From the NCBI RefSeq assembly GCF_000280905.1, contig NZ_ALAP01000018.1:62001-126000 (forward strand): DNA of 64,000 bases, in the 5' to 3' direction. Below are positions 32,580 to 45,749 of the stretch, one piece after another (the first letter of the stretch is position 1; each line of letters opens with the position of its first letter). A program made the position numbers and the translations under genes. The notes beneath the pieces are model-generated. The model did no database searches. It was not told where the DNA came from and was given only the letters and a program-made list of their open reading frames with translations. The stretch comes from Streptomyces sp. AA1529 (lineage in GTDB: Bacteria; Actinomycetota; Actinomycetes; Streptomycetales; Streptomycetaceae).

Positions 32580-34214
32580 TCAGCGGAAGCGGAGCGTCTT
32601 GAGGGCCTTGAGGGAACGGGACATGAACGCGGCGTACGCCTCGTCGCTCATGCCGAGGGACGGCGCCATGGGCAGCACCCGCTGGTGCGCCACCGTCTGC
32701 GACTCGGTGTACTTCAGGATGCCCTCCGAGCCGTGCCGGCGGCCGAGCCCGGAGTCGCCCATGCCGCCCATGGGGGCCTGGGCGCTGCCGTAGGCGGAGG
32801 CATAGCCCTCGTTGACGTTGACGGTGCCGGTGCGCAGCCGGGCCGCGACCTCCCGGCCCCGGCGCCCGCTGCCCGACCACACGCTGGAGTTGAGGCCGTA
32901 GGGCGTGGCGTTGGCCAGGCCGACCGCCTCGTCGGTGTCGGAGAAGCGGTAGACGGAGACGACGGGGCCGAAGGTCTCCTCGCCGCAGACCGCCATCTGC
33001 GGCTCCACGCCGTCCAGCACCGTGGGCTCGTAGAACAGCGGGCCGATGTCCGGACGGGCCCGGCCTCCCGCCAGTACCGCGGCGCCCTTCTCGACGGCGT
33101 CCGCCACGTGCTGCTGCACGTTCTGCAACTGCCGTTCGGAGACGAGCGAGCCCATGTCGGCGCCGTAGGCCAGCGACGCACCCAGCCGCATGGCGCGGAC
33201 GCGGGCCACGAAGCGCTCCAGGAAGGCGTCGGCCACCGACTCGTGGACGTACAGGCGCTCGATGGAGATGCACAGCTGCCCGGCCGAGGAGAACGCGCCG
33301 CGCACCGCGCCCTCGGCGGCCTTGTCCAGGTCGGCGTCCGCCAGGACCAGCATCGCGTTCTTGCCGCCCAGCTCCAGCGAGCAGCCCACCAGGCGGGCTG
33401 CGGCACGCCCGGCCACCTCGCGCCCGGTACGGGTGGAGCCGGTGAAGGAGACGTAGTCGCCGCGGTCCACGACCTCGGGCCCGACGACCGGGCCCTCGCC
33501 CAGGACGATCTGCCAGACGTCGGCGGGCAGCCCGGCCTCGACGAGCAGGTCGCGCGCCCACAGCGCGGTCAGCGCGGTCTGGGTGTCGGGCTTGGTCACC
33601 ACCGCGTTGCCCGCCGCGAAGGCCGGGAGCACATCGCCGACGGAGAGTTCGAAGGGGTAGTTCCACGGGGCGATCTGGCCGACCACCCCGCGTGGGTGGC
33701 GCAGCTCGGTGACCTTGGTCAGCGCGGGGATCGCGCCGGTGTGCCGCTTGGGCCGCAGGTAGGCGGGGGCCTTGCGGCCGTAGTGCCGGGCCGCGACGGC
33801 GACGGCCTGGACCTCCTCGTGGGCGTGCAGCCGGGCCTTGCCGGTCTCCAGCTGCACGAGGTCCAGCACCTCCGACTGGCGGGCCAGTACGAGGTCGTGG
33901 AACCGCAGCAGCACCGCGGCGCGCTGCCGCACCGGGGTGGCCGCCCAGGCGCGCTGCGCCGCACGGGCCGTCTCGAAGGCGGCCGCGACGTCCTCGGGGG
34001 TGGACTCGGGCAGCTCGGCCAGCACCTCGCCGGTGAACGGGGAACGGCTGCGGGTCGTCCCGCTGCCCACCACGCCGCGGGCCAGCGCCGCGACGCGGTC
34101 GGGGGTGACGACATCGGCGGCCGTCCGGGCCCGGTCGGGTGCCGGGGCCACCGGGTTGCCGGCGGAGTGCTCGGTGCGGGGCGCGGTGCGGGTGCTGTCC
34201 TGCGAGTCCGTCAT
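32580..34214 (-). CDS. NAD(P)-dependent aldehyde dehydrogenase, succinate-semialdehyde type
   Basis: The product has 544 aa from ATG 34214. The ALDH fold begins near residue 55 after a Thr/Ala/Pro-rich tail. It shows APWNYPFELSVGDVLPAFAA (cofactor pocket), FTGSTRTGREVA, the general base Glu in LELGGKNAM, the nucleophile Cys in AGQLCISIERLYV, and EETFGPVVSVYRF. The closest family is the GabD2-like succinic semialdehyde dehydrogenase of actinobacteria. It is upstream of the GMC oxidoreductase on the same strand, which suggests it may oxidise aldehydes formed there. Family certain, physiological substrate inferred. Confidence 0.92.
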   Translation of the reverse strand: MTDSQDSTRTAPRTEHSAGNPVAPAPDRARTAADVVTPDRVAALARGVVGSGTTRSRSPFTGEVLAELPESTPEDVAAAFETARAAQRAWAATPVRQRAAVLLRFHDLVLARQSEVLDLVQLETGKARLHAHEEVQAVAVAARHYGRKAPAYLRPKRHTGAIPALTKVTELRHPRGVVGQIAPWNYPFELSVGDVLPAFAAGNAVVTKPDTQTALTALWARDLLVEAGLPADVWQIVLGEGPVVGPEVVDRGDYVSFTGSTRTGREVAGRAAARLVGCSLELGGKNAMLVLADADLDKAAEGAVRGAFSSAGQLCISIERLYVHESVADAFLERFVARVRAMRLGASLAYGADMGSLVSERQLQNVQQHVADAVEKGAAVLAGGRARPDIGPLFYEPTVLDGVEPQMAVCGEETFGPVVSVYRFSDTDEAVGLANATPYGLNSSVWSGSGRRGREVAARLRTGTVNVNEGYASAYGSAQAPMGGMGDSGLGRRHGSEGILKYTESQTVAHQRVLPMAPSLGMSDEAYAAFMSRSLKALKTLRFR

Positions 34215-34628
34215 GCGAGTGAGCGTACGACCACGGGCGCGGCCACGTATACCCAGCGGTAACCCCTTTTCACGGAATCTGCCAGCGATTGCTGGCAGAA
34301 CCAGCGGGAGCGGCCGGGAGGAGCCCGGTTCCGGACCGGAGAGGGCCCGGTTCCAGGCCGAAGCGGGCTCGGCCCGGGGCCGGGGCGGGCTCCCCCTCGG
34401 CTCCGGACCGCGGCGGGCTCGGCGGGGAGCCGGGGAGGGGCCCCTCGGTTCCGGTTCGGCCGGGGTTCCGACCCGGAACCCCGGCCGAACCGGGAAAGGC
34501 ACCCCGGACAGCCGTCCGCCGTGCAAGAGTCCACCGGGGCGGCGTACGGGGACGGACCGCACGCCATCGAGCCCCCGGCCACCGGGGCTCCGCGCCCCGG
34601 TCCGGAGCAATTACACGGGGAGCACGGC
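34215..34628. other. Divergent intergenic region with repeats
   Basis: The 414 bp between the ALDH (-) and BtrH-domain (+) genes hold AT-rich DNA near 34240-34290, the likely ALDH promoter. Short interspersed GGTTCCGG/CGGGCTC repeats (34310-34450) and a very strong hairpin (34451-34493) follow. No coding sequence is seen. Confidence 0.6.
34451..34493. repeat. Perfect 20-bp inverted repeat with 3-base loop
   Basis: The arms 34451-34470 (CCGGTTCGGCCGGGGTTCCG) and 34474-34493 are exact complements around an ACC loop. It stands 135 bp upstream of the BtrH-domain gene. It may end leftward or rightward transcription or act as a leader element. Confidence 0.85.
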
Positions 34629-35618
34629 ATGAGCACAGTACGAGGGGTCGAGGCCCGCGGTACGCAGCACTGCGAGACGACCGCACTGGGCGTGCTGCTG
34701 CGGCACCAGGGGATCGACCTGTCCGAACCCATGCTCTTCGGGCTCGGCTCCGGGCTGTCCTTCATCTACTGGGACAGCAAGAACATGGACTTCCCCTTCC
34801 TCGGCGGACGGGTCAAGCCGTTCGAACTCACCCGGAACCTGGCGGCCGCACTCGGCCTCGAGCTGCTGGTCCGCGAGACCACCTCACCCCGCAAGGCGTG
34901 GGCGGACGCGGCGGCCGGCATCGACGCCGGGCACCCCGTCGGGCTGCAGCTCGACAGCTACCACCTGGACTACTTCACCTCGAAGGTGCACTTCGGCGGG
35001 CATGTCGTCGCCCTGTACGGCTACGACGAGCAGAACGCCCACCTGGTGGACACCGACCAGCAGGGCGGCACGGTGTCCACCAGCCTCACCAGCCTCGCCG
35101 AGGCCCGCGCCGCGCGCGGCCCGATGGCAGCCAAGCACCGCTCCTTCACCCTCACCGCCCCGCAGGACCGGCCCTCCCCGCGCAGCCGGATCGTGCCCGC
35201 CGTCACCGCCTGCGCCGACGCCTTCCTCGAACCGCCCATCGCCAACCTGGGGCACCGCGGCATCGAGAAGGCCGGGAAGCTGATCGGCGGCTGGCTGCGG
35301 CGCACCGACGACCCGCAGCGCGACCTGCCGCAGGCCGCCCGCCTGATGGAGCAGGCCGGTACCGGCGGCGCCCTGTTCCGCAACCTCTACCGGGACTTCC
35401 TCGCCGAATGCGGCGCACTCCTCGACAGCGAGCACCTGCGCACCGGCCACCGGCTGTACGCCGAGGCGGCCACCGGATGGACCGAGGCCGCGCGGCTGAT
35501 CACCAAGGCCGGTACGTCGGGCGACGAGCAGCACCTGCTCCGGGCAGGTGCCCTCCTGCGCGAACTCGCCCGCCTCGAACGCGAGGCCATGGAGGCGCTG
35601 CGCCGGCTGCGGGAGTGA
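34629..35618 (+). CDS. BtrH N-terminal/DUF4872-type protein (papain-like fold)
   Basis: The product has 329 aa. The start GTQHCETTALGVLLRHQGID matches the BtrH N-terminal domain, with a Cys in the position of a papain-like nucleophile. GLGSGLSFIYW, then HFGGHVVALYGYDEQNAHLV (the His region) and DTDQQGG complete it. The C-terminal 140 residues are helical (DUF4872-like). BtrH is an acyl transferase that moves an acyl-carrier-bound side chain in butirosin synthesis. Relatives occur alone and in peptide clusters. No carrier protein or biosynthetic cluster is next to this copy, so its donor and acceptor are unknown. Confidence 0.88.
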   Translation: MSTVRGVEARGTQHCETTALGVLLRHQGIDLSEPMLFGLGSGLSFIYWDSKNMDFPFLGGRVKPFELTRNLAAALGLELLVRETTSPRKAWADAAAGIDAGHPVGLQLDSYHLDYFTSKVHFGGHVVALYGYDEQNAHLVDTDQQGGTVSTSLTSLAEARAARGPMAAKHRSFTLTAPQDRPSPRSRIVPAVTACADAFLEPPIANLGHRGIEKAGKLIGGWLRRTDDPQRDLPQAARLMEQAGTGGALFRNLYRDFLAECGALLDSEHLRTGHRLYAEAATGWTEAARLITKAGTSGDEQHLLRAGALLRELARLEREAMEALRRLRE

Positions 35619-35651
35619 CGCGGCAGGACCGTGGAGGTGCGATGCGGCCCC

Positions 35652-37412
35652 TCACAGATCGTTGATCTTGAGGGACTTCTTCGCCTCCTCGTAGACGGTC
35701 TCGCCGTCCTTGCGCGACTTGCCCTCGGCGGGCATGTTCACGGTCAGCAGCCAGCGGACGCCCTTGCTGTTGACGTAGACCAGCTCGTGCCGGAACTTCT
35801 TCGCCTCCTCGGGCTCCCCGATGTCGGGTTTCGGCCGGAAGGTGGTGGAGACCTCGGCCGCCTCCTGCCCCTGCTGCTTCGCCTCGGTGACCCGGGAGCG
35901 CACGTCCTCCATCGTGCTCGAGTAGTCCTCCTTCGCCCCGTCCTCGTAGAAGGTCTTCCAGGAGTTGGCCTCCTTGAGGGAGTTCTCCTCGATGTCCTTG
36001 CTGCTGCGGGTCAGCTTCATGGAGACGACGCCGCCGGGATCGGTGTAGGTCACGGCGCCGTCGTCCGCACTGCGCTCGTAGTCCTCGGGCACCGCCAGTC
36101 GGGCGCTCACCCGCGCTTCCTCGTTCCGCGTCGTCCAGCCGTCCGGCGCCCGGTCGCCGGTGAGCGCGAAGAACAAGGTGGTTGCGGCAGCCGCCGCAAC
36201 CACCGCACCGCCGGTACCGAACTGCCACGGTCGGCTGGTGCGCAGCTTGCCGCCGAATCCGCGCAGCACCCGGCCGAAGGCGCTGCCGCCGCCGGGAGCA
36301 CCGGCCTGCGGCCGCAGGGCCTGCTGGGGCGGACGCGCCACGTCCGCGAGCGTCTGCCGGATCTCCGCGGCGTCCGGGCGCAGCCCCGGCTCCCGGCTCA
36401 GCAGCCGGGTGAGCAGCATCCCGAAGGCCCCGGAATCGCTCAACGCGCGTGCCGGGCGCTGCGGTTCGGCCGAGAGCACGGCCTGCAGGGTCGCCGGGCT
36501 GTTGGAGCGGCGGAAGGGCGAGACCCCCTCGACCGCCGCGTACAGCACGACCCCGAGCGACCACAGGTCCGACTCCGGTCCCGGCCGCTGCCCCAGCACC
36601 CGCTCGGGCGCCACGAACTCCGGCGAGCCGACGAACGCGCCGGTCTCGGTGAGCCCCTGCTCCCCCTGGACCGCGGCGATCCCGAAGTCGGTGAGCACCA
36701 CCCGGTCGTACCGGCCCAGCAGCACATTGTCCGGCTTCACGTCACGGTGCAGCACGCCCGTCGCGTGCGCCGCCTCCAGCGCCCCGGCGACGGCGAGCCC
36801 GATCCGGGCAGCCTCGCGCACCCCGATGGTGCCGTCGTTCAGCACATCGGCCAGCGAACGCCCCTGGACCAGTTCCATGACGATCCACGGCTGCTCGTTC
36901 TCCACCACGACGTCGTGGATGGTCACCACCGAAGGATGGTCGATCCGCGCGGCCGTGCGCGCCTCCCGGCGCATCCGGGCGTACATCGTCTCGCGTTCCC
37001 GGGCGGAGAGGTGGTCGGGCAGTCGCGGCTCCTTGACCGCCACATCCCGGTCCACGACCTCGTCGTGCGCCCGCCACACCGTGCCCATGCCGCCGTGCCC
37101 CAGGCGGGCCGTCAGCCGGTACCTGCCGCCGATCAGCCGCCCGGTCCCCGGCTCCGCGCCGTGCTCGGCCGACGGGGCCGCGGCGACCTCCGTCGGCTCG
37201 TACGCGCCGGACGCGGGGGGTTGCTGCCCCGCCCGGGGTCCATCGGAGGGCGAGGCGGACGCGGACGACCCGGACGGCGCACCGGGCGCCGGGGGCGAGG
37301 CGGGCGGCGCCGACTGCGGGGGCACCCCGGGGCGCTGCCCCTCCCGTGCTCCCTCGGGCGGCTGCAGCCCATAACTGGTCGACTCGTCCAACCCGTCCCC
37401 CTCGTTCGTCAT
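35652..37412 (-). CDS. Membrane Ser/Thr protein kinase
   Basis: The product has 586 aa. After a Pro/Ser-rich tail (1-90), the kinase domain (97-360) has LGHGGMGTVW, the Lys127 in VAVKE, HRDVKPDN (222-229) and DFG (242-244), so it should be active. A membrane helix follows near 405-425 (TGGAVVAAAAATTLFFALTG). The extracellular domain (435-586) has no PASTA repeats but a beta-rich fold (RLAVPEDYERSADDGAVTYT, GVRWLLTVNMPAEGKSRKDG). It is related to the outer domains of the kinases at 37508 and 41295, and all three are on one strand: a tandem family from duplication. Confidence 0.95.
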   Translation of the reverse strand: MTNEGDGLDESTSYGLQPPEGAREGQRPGVPPQSAPPASPPAPGAPSGSSASASPSDGPRAGQQPPASGAYEPTEVAAAPSAEHGAEPGTGRLIGGRYRLTARLGHGGMGTVWRAHDEVVDRDVAVKEPRLPDHLSARERETMYARMRREARTAARIDHPSVVTIHDVVVENEQPWIVMELVQGRSLADVLNDGTIGVREAARIGLAVAGALEAAHATGVLHRDVKPDNVLLGRYDRVVLTDFGIAAVQGEQGLTETGAFVGSPEFVAPERVLGQRPGPESDLWSLGVVLYAAVEGVSPFRRSNSPATLQAVLSAEPQRPARALSDSGAFGMLLTRLLSREPGLRPDAAEIRQTLADVARPPQQALRPQAGAPGGGSAFGRVLRGFGGKLRTSRPWQFGTGGAVVAAAAATTLFFALTGDRAPDGWTTRNEEARVSARLAVPEDYERSADDGAVTYTDPGGVVSMKLTRSSKDIEENSLKEANSWKTFYEDGAKEDYSSTMEDVRSRVTEAKQQGQEAAEVSTTFRPKPDIGEPEEAKKFRHELVYVNSKGVRWLLTVNMPAEGKSRKDGETVYEEAKKSLKINDL

Positions 37413-37507
37413 GCCCCACCATTACCCTGCTGGGCAGCGCGATCGCCACTTTGTTCACAGACCTGTGACGGGGGCCTCCGCGGGGCCGAGGCCGGGGACG
37501 GGCCGGC

Positions 37508-40930
<3,423 letters not shown>

Positions 40931-41294
40931 GACGCCCTCCCCACCGCGCGCGAGACCGCCAATTCCGTTCGGTTCCGGCCTTCTTGCGGATAGCTACGGT
41001 CCGCGTCCTTCACGATACGTCCGGAAACCGGCTACGTCACCGCGCGACAGCGGTCCGGTCCGCCGTCCGGCCGGTTCCCCCGACCCGTTCCGGTGCGGCG
41101 TCCGCGCCACCCGCGCACAGCGGGCGCGTGTCATGGATTCGTGCGCCGGGCGGATACTCCGGACACAGCACACCTGCCTGCGGCAGCCGGTCGGATTGCC
41201 TTCGGCAGCCGGTCGGACGTCGGATCCTCGGCACCGGACGGTCCTCAGGCACCCGGCCCGGGACAGCGTGCGACCTGAGACAGCGTGCGGCGCG
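40931..41294. other. Kinase intergenic region with short direct repeats
   Basis: The 364 bp hold two copies of CGGCAGCCGGTCGGA (41181 and 41203) and two of GACAGCGTGCG (near 41264 and 41280). The AT-richer DNA just upstream of 40930 is the likely promoter of the pseudokinase gene. No coding sequence is seen. Confidence 0.6.
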
Positions 41295-43589
41295 TCAGGC
41301 GCTCGGCTCGAAGGTCTCGAACGCGGCCTTCCGGAGCGTCGTGCACGCCTTGTCCTCCCAGGCGTCGGCCTCGCAGGTGATGAGGATCGCGTAGCCGTTC
41401 TTGCCGTCGACCTTGAAGCCGCGGTCGAGCGCGTGCACCTTCTTGCCGTTCTCCTTGCGCAGGAACTGCCAGTCGGCCACCGTCGGGTAGTCGCGCCAGT
41501 CGACCTTCTTGATGCCGAGCGACTCGTAGCCGGAGCTGGAACCCTTGACCGCGGACTCCAGATCGCGCCAGGCCCCGACGGCATCGCCGCCGGGGCTGCT
41601 GGTGTGGTCGATCTGGATCCGCGGATAACCGCCACCGGACGGGGCGTACTTGCGGCCCGAGTTCTTGCCCGCTATCCCGGCGGGCTTCCACCCCTCGGGC
41701 AGGGCGACGGAGAAGTGGAACCTGCTGTCCTTGACCACGGCGTAACCGTCGGGCAGCCCGGAGCCGTCCTCCTCGCCCTTCTTGTCGTCCTTCTCGCCCG
41801 CGCCCTTGTCGTCGCCGGTGCCCTGCCCGTCGTCACCGCCGGAGGCGTCCCCGTCCTGGCCCGCCTTCCCCGCTGTGGCCTGCTCGCCCTCGCGGGTGCC
41901 GCCTCCGCCGTTCCCAGCGCTGCTGCCCGCCGAGCCGGACGCCTTGCCGCCGCTGTCGCCACCACTGTTCACCACGATCAGCACGATGACCAGGACGACG
42001 GCCAGCACCGCAGCCGCCGCGATGGCCAGCGTCCGGGGTGAGAGGCCCTTGCGCAGCTCGGGCAGCTCCCGCAGATCGCGCAGCGAGTTGATCGCACCGC
42101 TGCCCCCGCTCTCCGGCGGCAGCGCCCTGCTGCCGCTGCCCGGACCCGGCAGCGGACCACCACCGGAGCCGGTGGCGGAGGAGCCGGTGGCGGTACCGGA
42201 GGAGCCCGCCGCGGCATCGGACGTGCCGGTGCCCTGTCCGTCGCCCGCGCCGCCGCCGGCCGCGGACGCGCCGCCGCTCCTCCGGTCCCGGTTCCCGCCC
42301 GGCCCCGAGGGCGGCGGTGCCGAGGGGCGGGGCGGTGCCGCGGGCGGCGAAGACGTCGCCGAGGCCGCGCCGGAGGAGGCGTCACGCGGAGAGTCCGTCC
42401 GGGCGGGAGGAGCGGACGAGCTGTCCGGACCGCCGTCCCGGGCCCCGGCGCCCGAGCCGGTGCGCTCCGGGGCTCCGGTGGCGCCCGCGGCGGCCGAGCC
42501 GACACCGACGGCACCCGCCGCGTTGCGGACCGACTTCAGCGCGCCCCGCAGCTTCTCGCCCGAACCGGTGCTCTCCGAGCGGCGCTTGCGCCTGCCGCCG
42601 GTCGTCCCGGCACTGTAGGCGGGGCCGTCCGCGCCGGGGCGGCCTGCCGCCGATGCGGAACCCTTCGCGCCCGGTACGGCCGCGGGCGGCACCGGCGGCA
42701 GGACGGAGGTGCGCTCGGCGCGGCTCTCGGCGTCCCGCCCGCCGGACGAGCCCAGGGGGCTGCGGTGCCCGGAGGCGACCGGCTCCAGCAGCAGCCGTGC
42801 CCCGTTCACGTCGAGCCGCTTCTCCGGCTCCTTCACCAGCAGCCCGGCGATGACCTCGCTCAGCTCGCCCGCATGTTCGGGATACGGCACCGGTTCGGTC
42901 ATCACGGCCGTCAGGGTGGAGATGGCCGAGCCCTTGTCGTAGGGGGGATGGCCCTCGACGGCGGCGAACAGCAGGCCGCCCAGCGACCACAGGTCGGCGG
43001 GCGGGCCCGGGGGCTTGCCGCGCGCCCGCTCGGGAGAGATGTAGGAAGGGGCGCCGACGAGCATGCCGGTGGAGGTGACGGACGGGTCGCCCTCGACCTT
43101 GGCGATGCCGAAGTCGGTGAGCACCACACGGCCGGTGCCGTCCTCCAGCAGCACGTTGGAGGGCTTCACGTCGCGGTGCAGGATGCCCTCGCGATGGGCC
43201 GCGCGGAGCACATCGAGGATGGCGAGGCCGACCTCGGCCGCGCGCTGCGGGTCCAGCGGACCGTCGTTCTTGATCTTGTCGGCCAGGGAGCGGCCCTCGA
43301 CCAGCTCCATCACGATCCACGGCCGGCTGTCCTCGTTGACGACGTCGAAGACGGTGACGGCGCTGCCGCTGCGGATCCTCGCGATGGCCTTGGCCTCACG
43401 CAAGGTGCGGGTGATGAGCCGCTGCTTCTCCTCCTCGTCGACGCTGGAGGGAAAGCGGAGCTCCTTCACGGCGACCCGGCGGCCCAGGACTTCGTCCTCG
43501 CCGCGCCAGACAGTACCCATACCGCCGCGCCCGAGGACCTCCCCGAGCCGATAGCGCCCGCCTACCAGCCGTCCCGCGTCCTCGCTCAT
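41295..43589 (-). CDS. Membrane Ser/Thr protein kinase
   Basis: The product has 764 aa from ATG 43589. The kinase domain starts almost at the N-terminus (11-275): LGRGGMGTVW, Lys42 in VAVKE, HRDVKPSN (138-145), DFG (159-161) and GAPSYISPERARG. Essential residues are intact. A long Ser/Ala/Gly/Pro linker (290-500) leads to a membrane helix near 515-540, a Gly/Lys/Asp-rich segment (590-620) and an outer domain (YAVVKDSRFHFSVALPEGWK, RDYPTVADWQFLRKENGKKV, GYAILITCEADAWEDKACTT). The outer domain parallels those of the other two proteins in the tandem. It may phosphorylate them or act with the pseudokinase. Confidence 0.95.
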   Translation of the reverse strand: MSEDAGRLVGGRYRLGEVLGRGGMGTVWRGEDEVLGRRVAVKELRFPSSVDEEEKQRLITRTLREAKAIARIRSGSAVTVFDVVNEDSRPWIVMELVEGRSLADKIKNDGPLDPQRAAEVGLAILDVLRAAHREGILHRDVKPSNVLLEDGTGRVVLTDFGIAKVEGDPSVTSTGMLVGAPSYISPERARGKPPGPPADLWSLGGLLFAAVEGHPPYDKGSAISTLTAVMTEPVPYPEHAGELSEVIAGLLVKEPEKRLDVNGARLLLEPVASGHRSPLGSSGGRDAESRAERTSVLPPVPPAAVPGAKGSASAAGRPGADGPAYSAGTTGGRRKRRSESTGSGEKLRGALKSVRNAAGAVGVGSAAAGATGAPERTGSGAGARDGGPDSSSAPPARTDSPRDASSGAASATSSPPAAPPRPSAPPPSGPGGNRDRRSGGASAAGGGAGDGQGTGTSDAAAGSSGTATGSSATGSGGGPLPGPGSGSRALPPESGGSGAINSLRDLRELPELRKGLSPRTLAIAAAAVLAVVLVIVLIVVNSGGDSGGKASGSAGSSAGNGGGGTREGEQATAGKAGQDGDASGGDDGQGTGDDKGAGEKDDKKGEEDGSGLPDGYAVVKDSRFHFSVALPEGWKPAGIAGKNSGRKYAPSGGGYPRIQIDHTSSPGGDAVGAWRDLESAVKGSSSGYESLGIKKVDWRDYPTVADWQFLRKENGKKVHALDRGFKVDGKNGYAILITCEADAWEDKACTTLRKAAFETFEPSA

Positions 43590-43810
43590 GAATCCCCTTG
43601 TGTCCCCTCTGCGTGAGAGCCCGCCCCCGGCAGAGCCTTCATTGTGAACCATCACCCCGACAAGACGTGTACGGGGGCAGCACAGTTACACCACTGCCCC
43701 ACCACTCCTCACCGGGGTTCACACGCCCAACAGCCGCCGCGGCCACGACCGGTCCGACGGGGGACCCGCGACCGGGTCCCCGGCGCCGGCGCTCCCGCGG
43801 AACCCCCGCC

Positions 43811-45517
43811 CTACACGGGCACGATGTCGGGCGCCCCCAACCGCGCGGCGTCCGCCGTCTGGTCGTCCGGCTGCAACTGCGACTCGCGCTCCGCCTCGAC
43901 CCGCTTCCGGTAGTGCTCGACCTCCCGGTCCACCTGGCCGGAGTCCCAGCCCAGCACCGGCGCCATCAACTCGGCGCACTCCTGTGCGCTCCGTGCGCCC
44001 CGGTCGAAGGTCTCGATGGAGATGCGCGTGCGGCGGGTCAGCACATCGTCCAGATGACGGGCGCCCTCGTGCGTGCAGGCGTAGACGACCTCCGCCTTGA
44101 GATAGTCGTCGGCCGCGGGCAGCGGCTCGCGCAGCGCGGGCTCCTTCGCGATCAGGTCGAGCACCTCCTCCGTCATCGAGCCGTAGCGGCCCAGCAGATG
44201 CTCCACCCGGGCCACATGCAGTCCGGCGCGCTGCGCGAGGCGAGCGCGTCCGTTCCACAGCGCGGCGTACCCCTCGGCCCCGGCCAGCCGCACCTCCTCC
44301 GTGACGCACTCGGCGACCCGGTGGTCGAGGCCGCGCACCGCCTCGTCCACCGCGTCCTTGGCCATCACCCGGTAGGTCGTGTACTTGCCGCCCGCGACGA
44401 CGACGAGCCCCGGCACCGGATGGGCCACCGTGTGCTCGCGGGACAGTTTGCTCGTCGCCTCCGACTCGCCCGCCAGCAGCGGCCGCAGACCCGCGTAGAC
44501 GCCCTCCACGTCGTCCCGGGTCAGCGGCAGCGCCAGCACCTCGTTGACATGGTCGAGCAGGTAGTCGATGTCCGCGCTGGAAGCGGCCGGGTGCGCCTTG
44601 TCCAGGTCCCAGCCGGTGTCCGTGGTGCCGATGATCCAGTGCCGGCCCCACGGAATGACGAACAGCACGCTCTTCTCCGTACGGAGGATGAGCCCGGTCG
44701 TGGAGTTGATGCGGTCCTTGGGGACGACGAGATGGATGCCCTTGGAGGCGCGGACGTGGAACTGGCCCCGCTCGGCGATCAGCCCCTGGGTGTCGTCCGT
44801 CCACACCCCGGTCGCGTTGACGACCTGACGGGCCCGCACCTCGTACTCGCCGCCCTGCTCCAGGTCCTCGATCCGGGCACCGACGACGCGTTCACCCTCC
44901 CGCAGGAAGCCGACCACCCGCGCACGATTGGCCGCGCGCGCCCCGTACTCCGCCGCCGTGCGCACCAGCGTGGCGACGAACCGGGCGTCGTCCACCTGCG
45001 CGTCGTAGTACTGCAGCGCACCCACCAGCGCGCCCTTCTTCAACGCGGGAGCCGCCTGGAGCGCATGACGGCGCGAGAGATGACGGTGCCTCGGCAGCCC
45101 ACGACCGTGCCCGGAGGAGACCGACATGACGTCGTACATCGCCACCCCGGTGCCCGCGTACAGCCGCTCCCAGCCGCGGTGCTGCAAGGGATAGAGGAAC
45201 GGAACCGGCTTGACCAGATGCGGCGCCAGCCGCTCCAGCAGCAGACCGCGCTCCTTGAGCGCCTCGCGCACCAGTGCGAAATCCAGCATCTCCAGATAGC
45301 GCAACCCGCCGTGGATGAGCTTGCTGGAGCGACTGGAGGTACCCGAAGCCCAGTCGCGGGCCTCCACGATCCCGGTGGACAGGCCGCGGGTGACCGCGTC
45401 CAGCGCCGTACCCGCGCCGACGATGCCGCCACCGACCACCAGCACATCGAGTTCGGTCTCGGCCATCCTCGCCAGCGCGTTCGCGCGCTGCTCCGGTCCC
45501 AGTGCCGCTGTCCTCAC
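43811..45517 (-). CDS. glpD: Aerobic glycerol-3-phosphate dehydrogenase
   Basis: The product has 568 aa from GTG 45517 (GGGAGG at -11). FAD motif LDVLVVGGGIVGAGTALDAV (residues 24-43), SRSSKLIHGGLRYLEMLDFA, and the C-terminal DAO_C helical domain (EVVYACTHEGARHLDDVLTR). It oxidises glycerol-3-phosphate to dihydroxyacetone phosphate at the membrane and passes electrons to quinone. No glpK or glpF is adjacent. The divergent gene at 45750 shares the 232-bp promoter region. Confidence 0.96.
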   Translation of the reverse strand: MRTAALGPEQRANALARMAETELDVLVVGGGIVGAGTALDAVTRGLSTGIVEARDWASGTSSRSSKLIHGGLRYLEMLDFALVREALKERGLLLERLAPHLVKPVPFLYPLQHRGWERLYAGTGVAMYDVMSVSSGHGRGLPRHRHLSRRHALQAAPALKKGALVGALQYYDAQVDDARFVATLVRTAAEYGARAANRARVVGFLREGERVVGARIEDLEQGGEYEVRARQVVNATGVWTDDTQGLIAERGQFHVRASKGIHLVVPKDRINSTTGLILRTEKSVLFVIPWGRHWIIGTTDTGWDLDKAHPAASSADIDYLLDHVNEVLALPLTRDDVEGVYAGLRPLLAGESEATSKLSREHTVAHPVPGLVVVAGGKYTTYRVMAKDAVDEAVRGLDHRVAECVTEEVRLAGAEGYAALWNGRARLAQRAGLHVARVEHLLGRYGSMTEEVLDLIAKEPALREPLPAADDYLKAEVVYACTHEGARHLDDVLTRRTRISIETFDRGARSAQECAELMAPVLGWDSGQVDREVEHYRKRVEAERESQLQPDDQTADAARLGAPDIVPV

Positions 45518-45749
45518 TGCTGCCTCCCAAGCTGCTCGACTGGTGCTCGTCAGTACTCGGACACCGCCCCCGTGGTCCCCCTGACGATGGTCCCCCATTC
45601 CCGCGACTTTGGCCGAGCGTCGGCCCTGCTGAGTGCGCAATCCGACTTGTCTGTCATATGGGCTCTTAACCTTAATTCGCGCCGCTCGCCACTCCTGGTG
45701 CTGCCCGGGGACGGAACCGGGACGACAAGGGGAAGGGAAGACCGCTGTC

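Noticed and set aside
30556..33666. A single 1036-residue fused oxidoreductase
   Set aside because: The first 420 residues of this open frame are a shifted reading of the aldehyde dehydrogenase gene. The GMC protein begins at GTG 32406 behind GGAGG.
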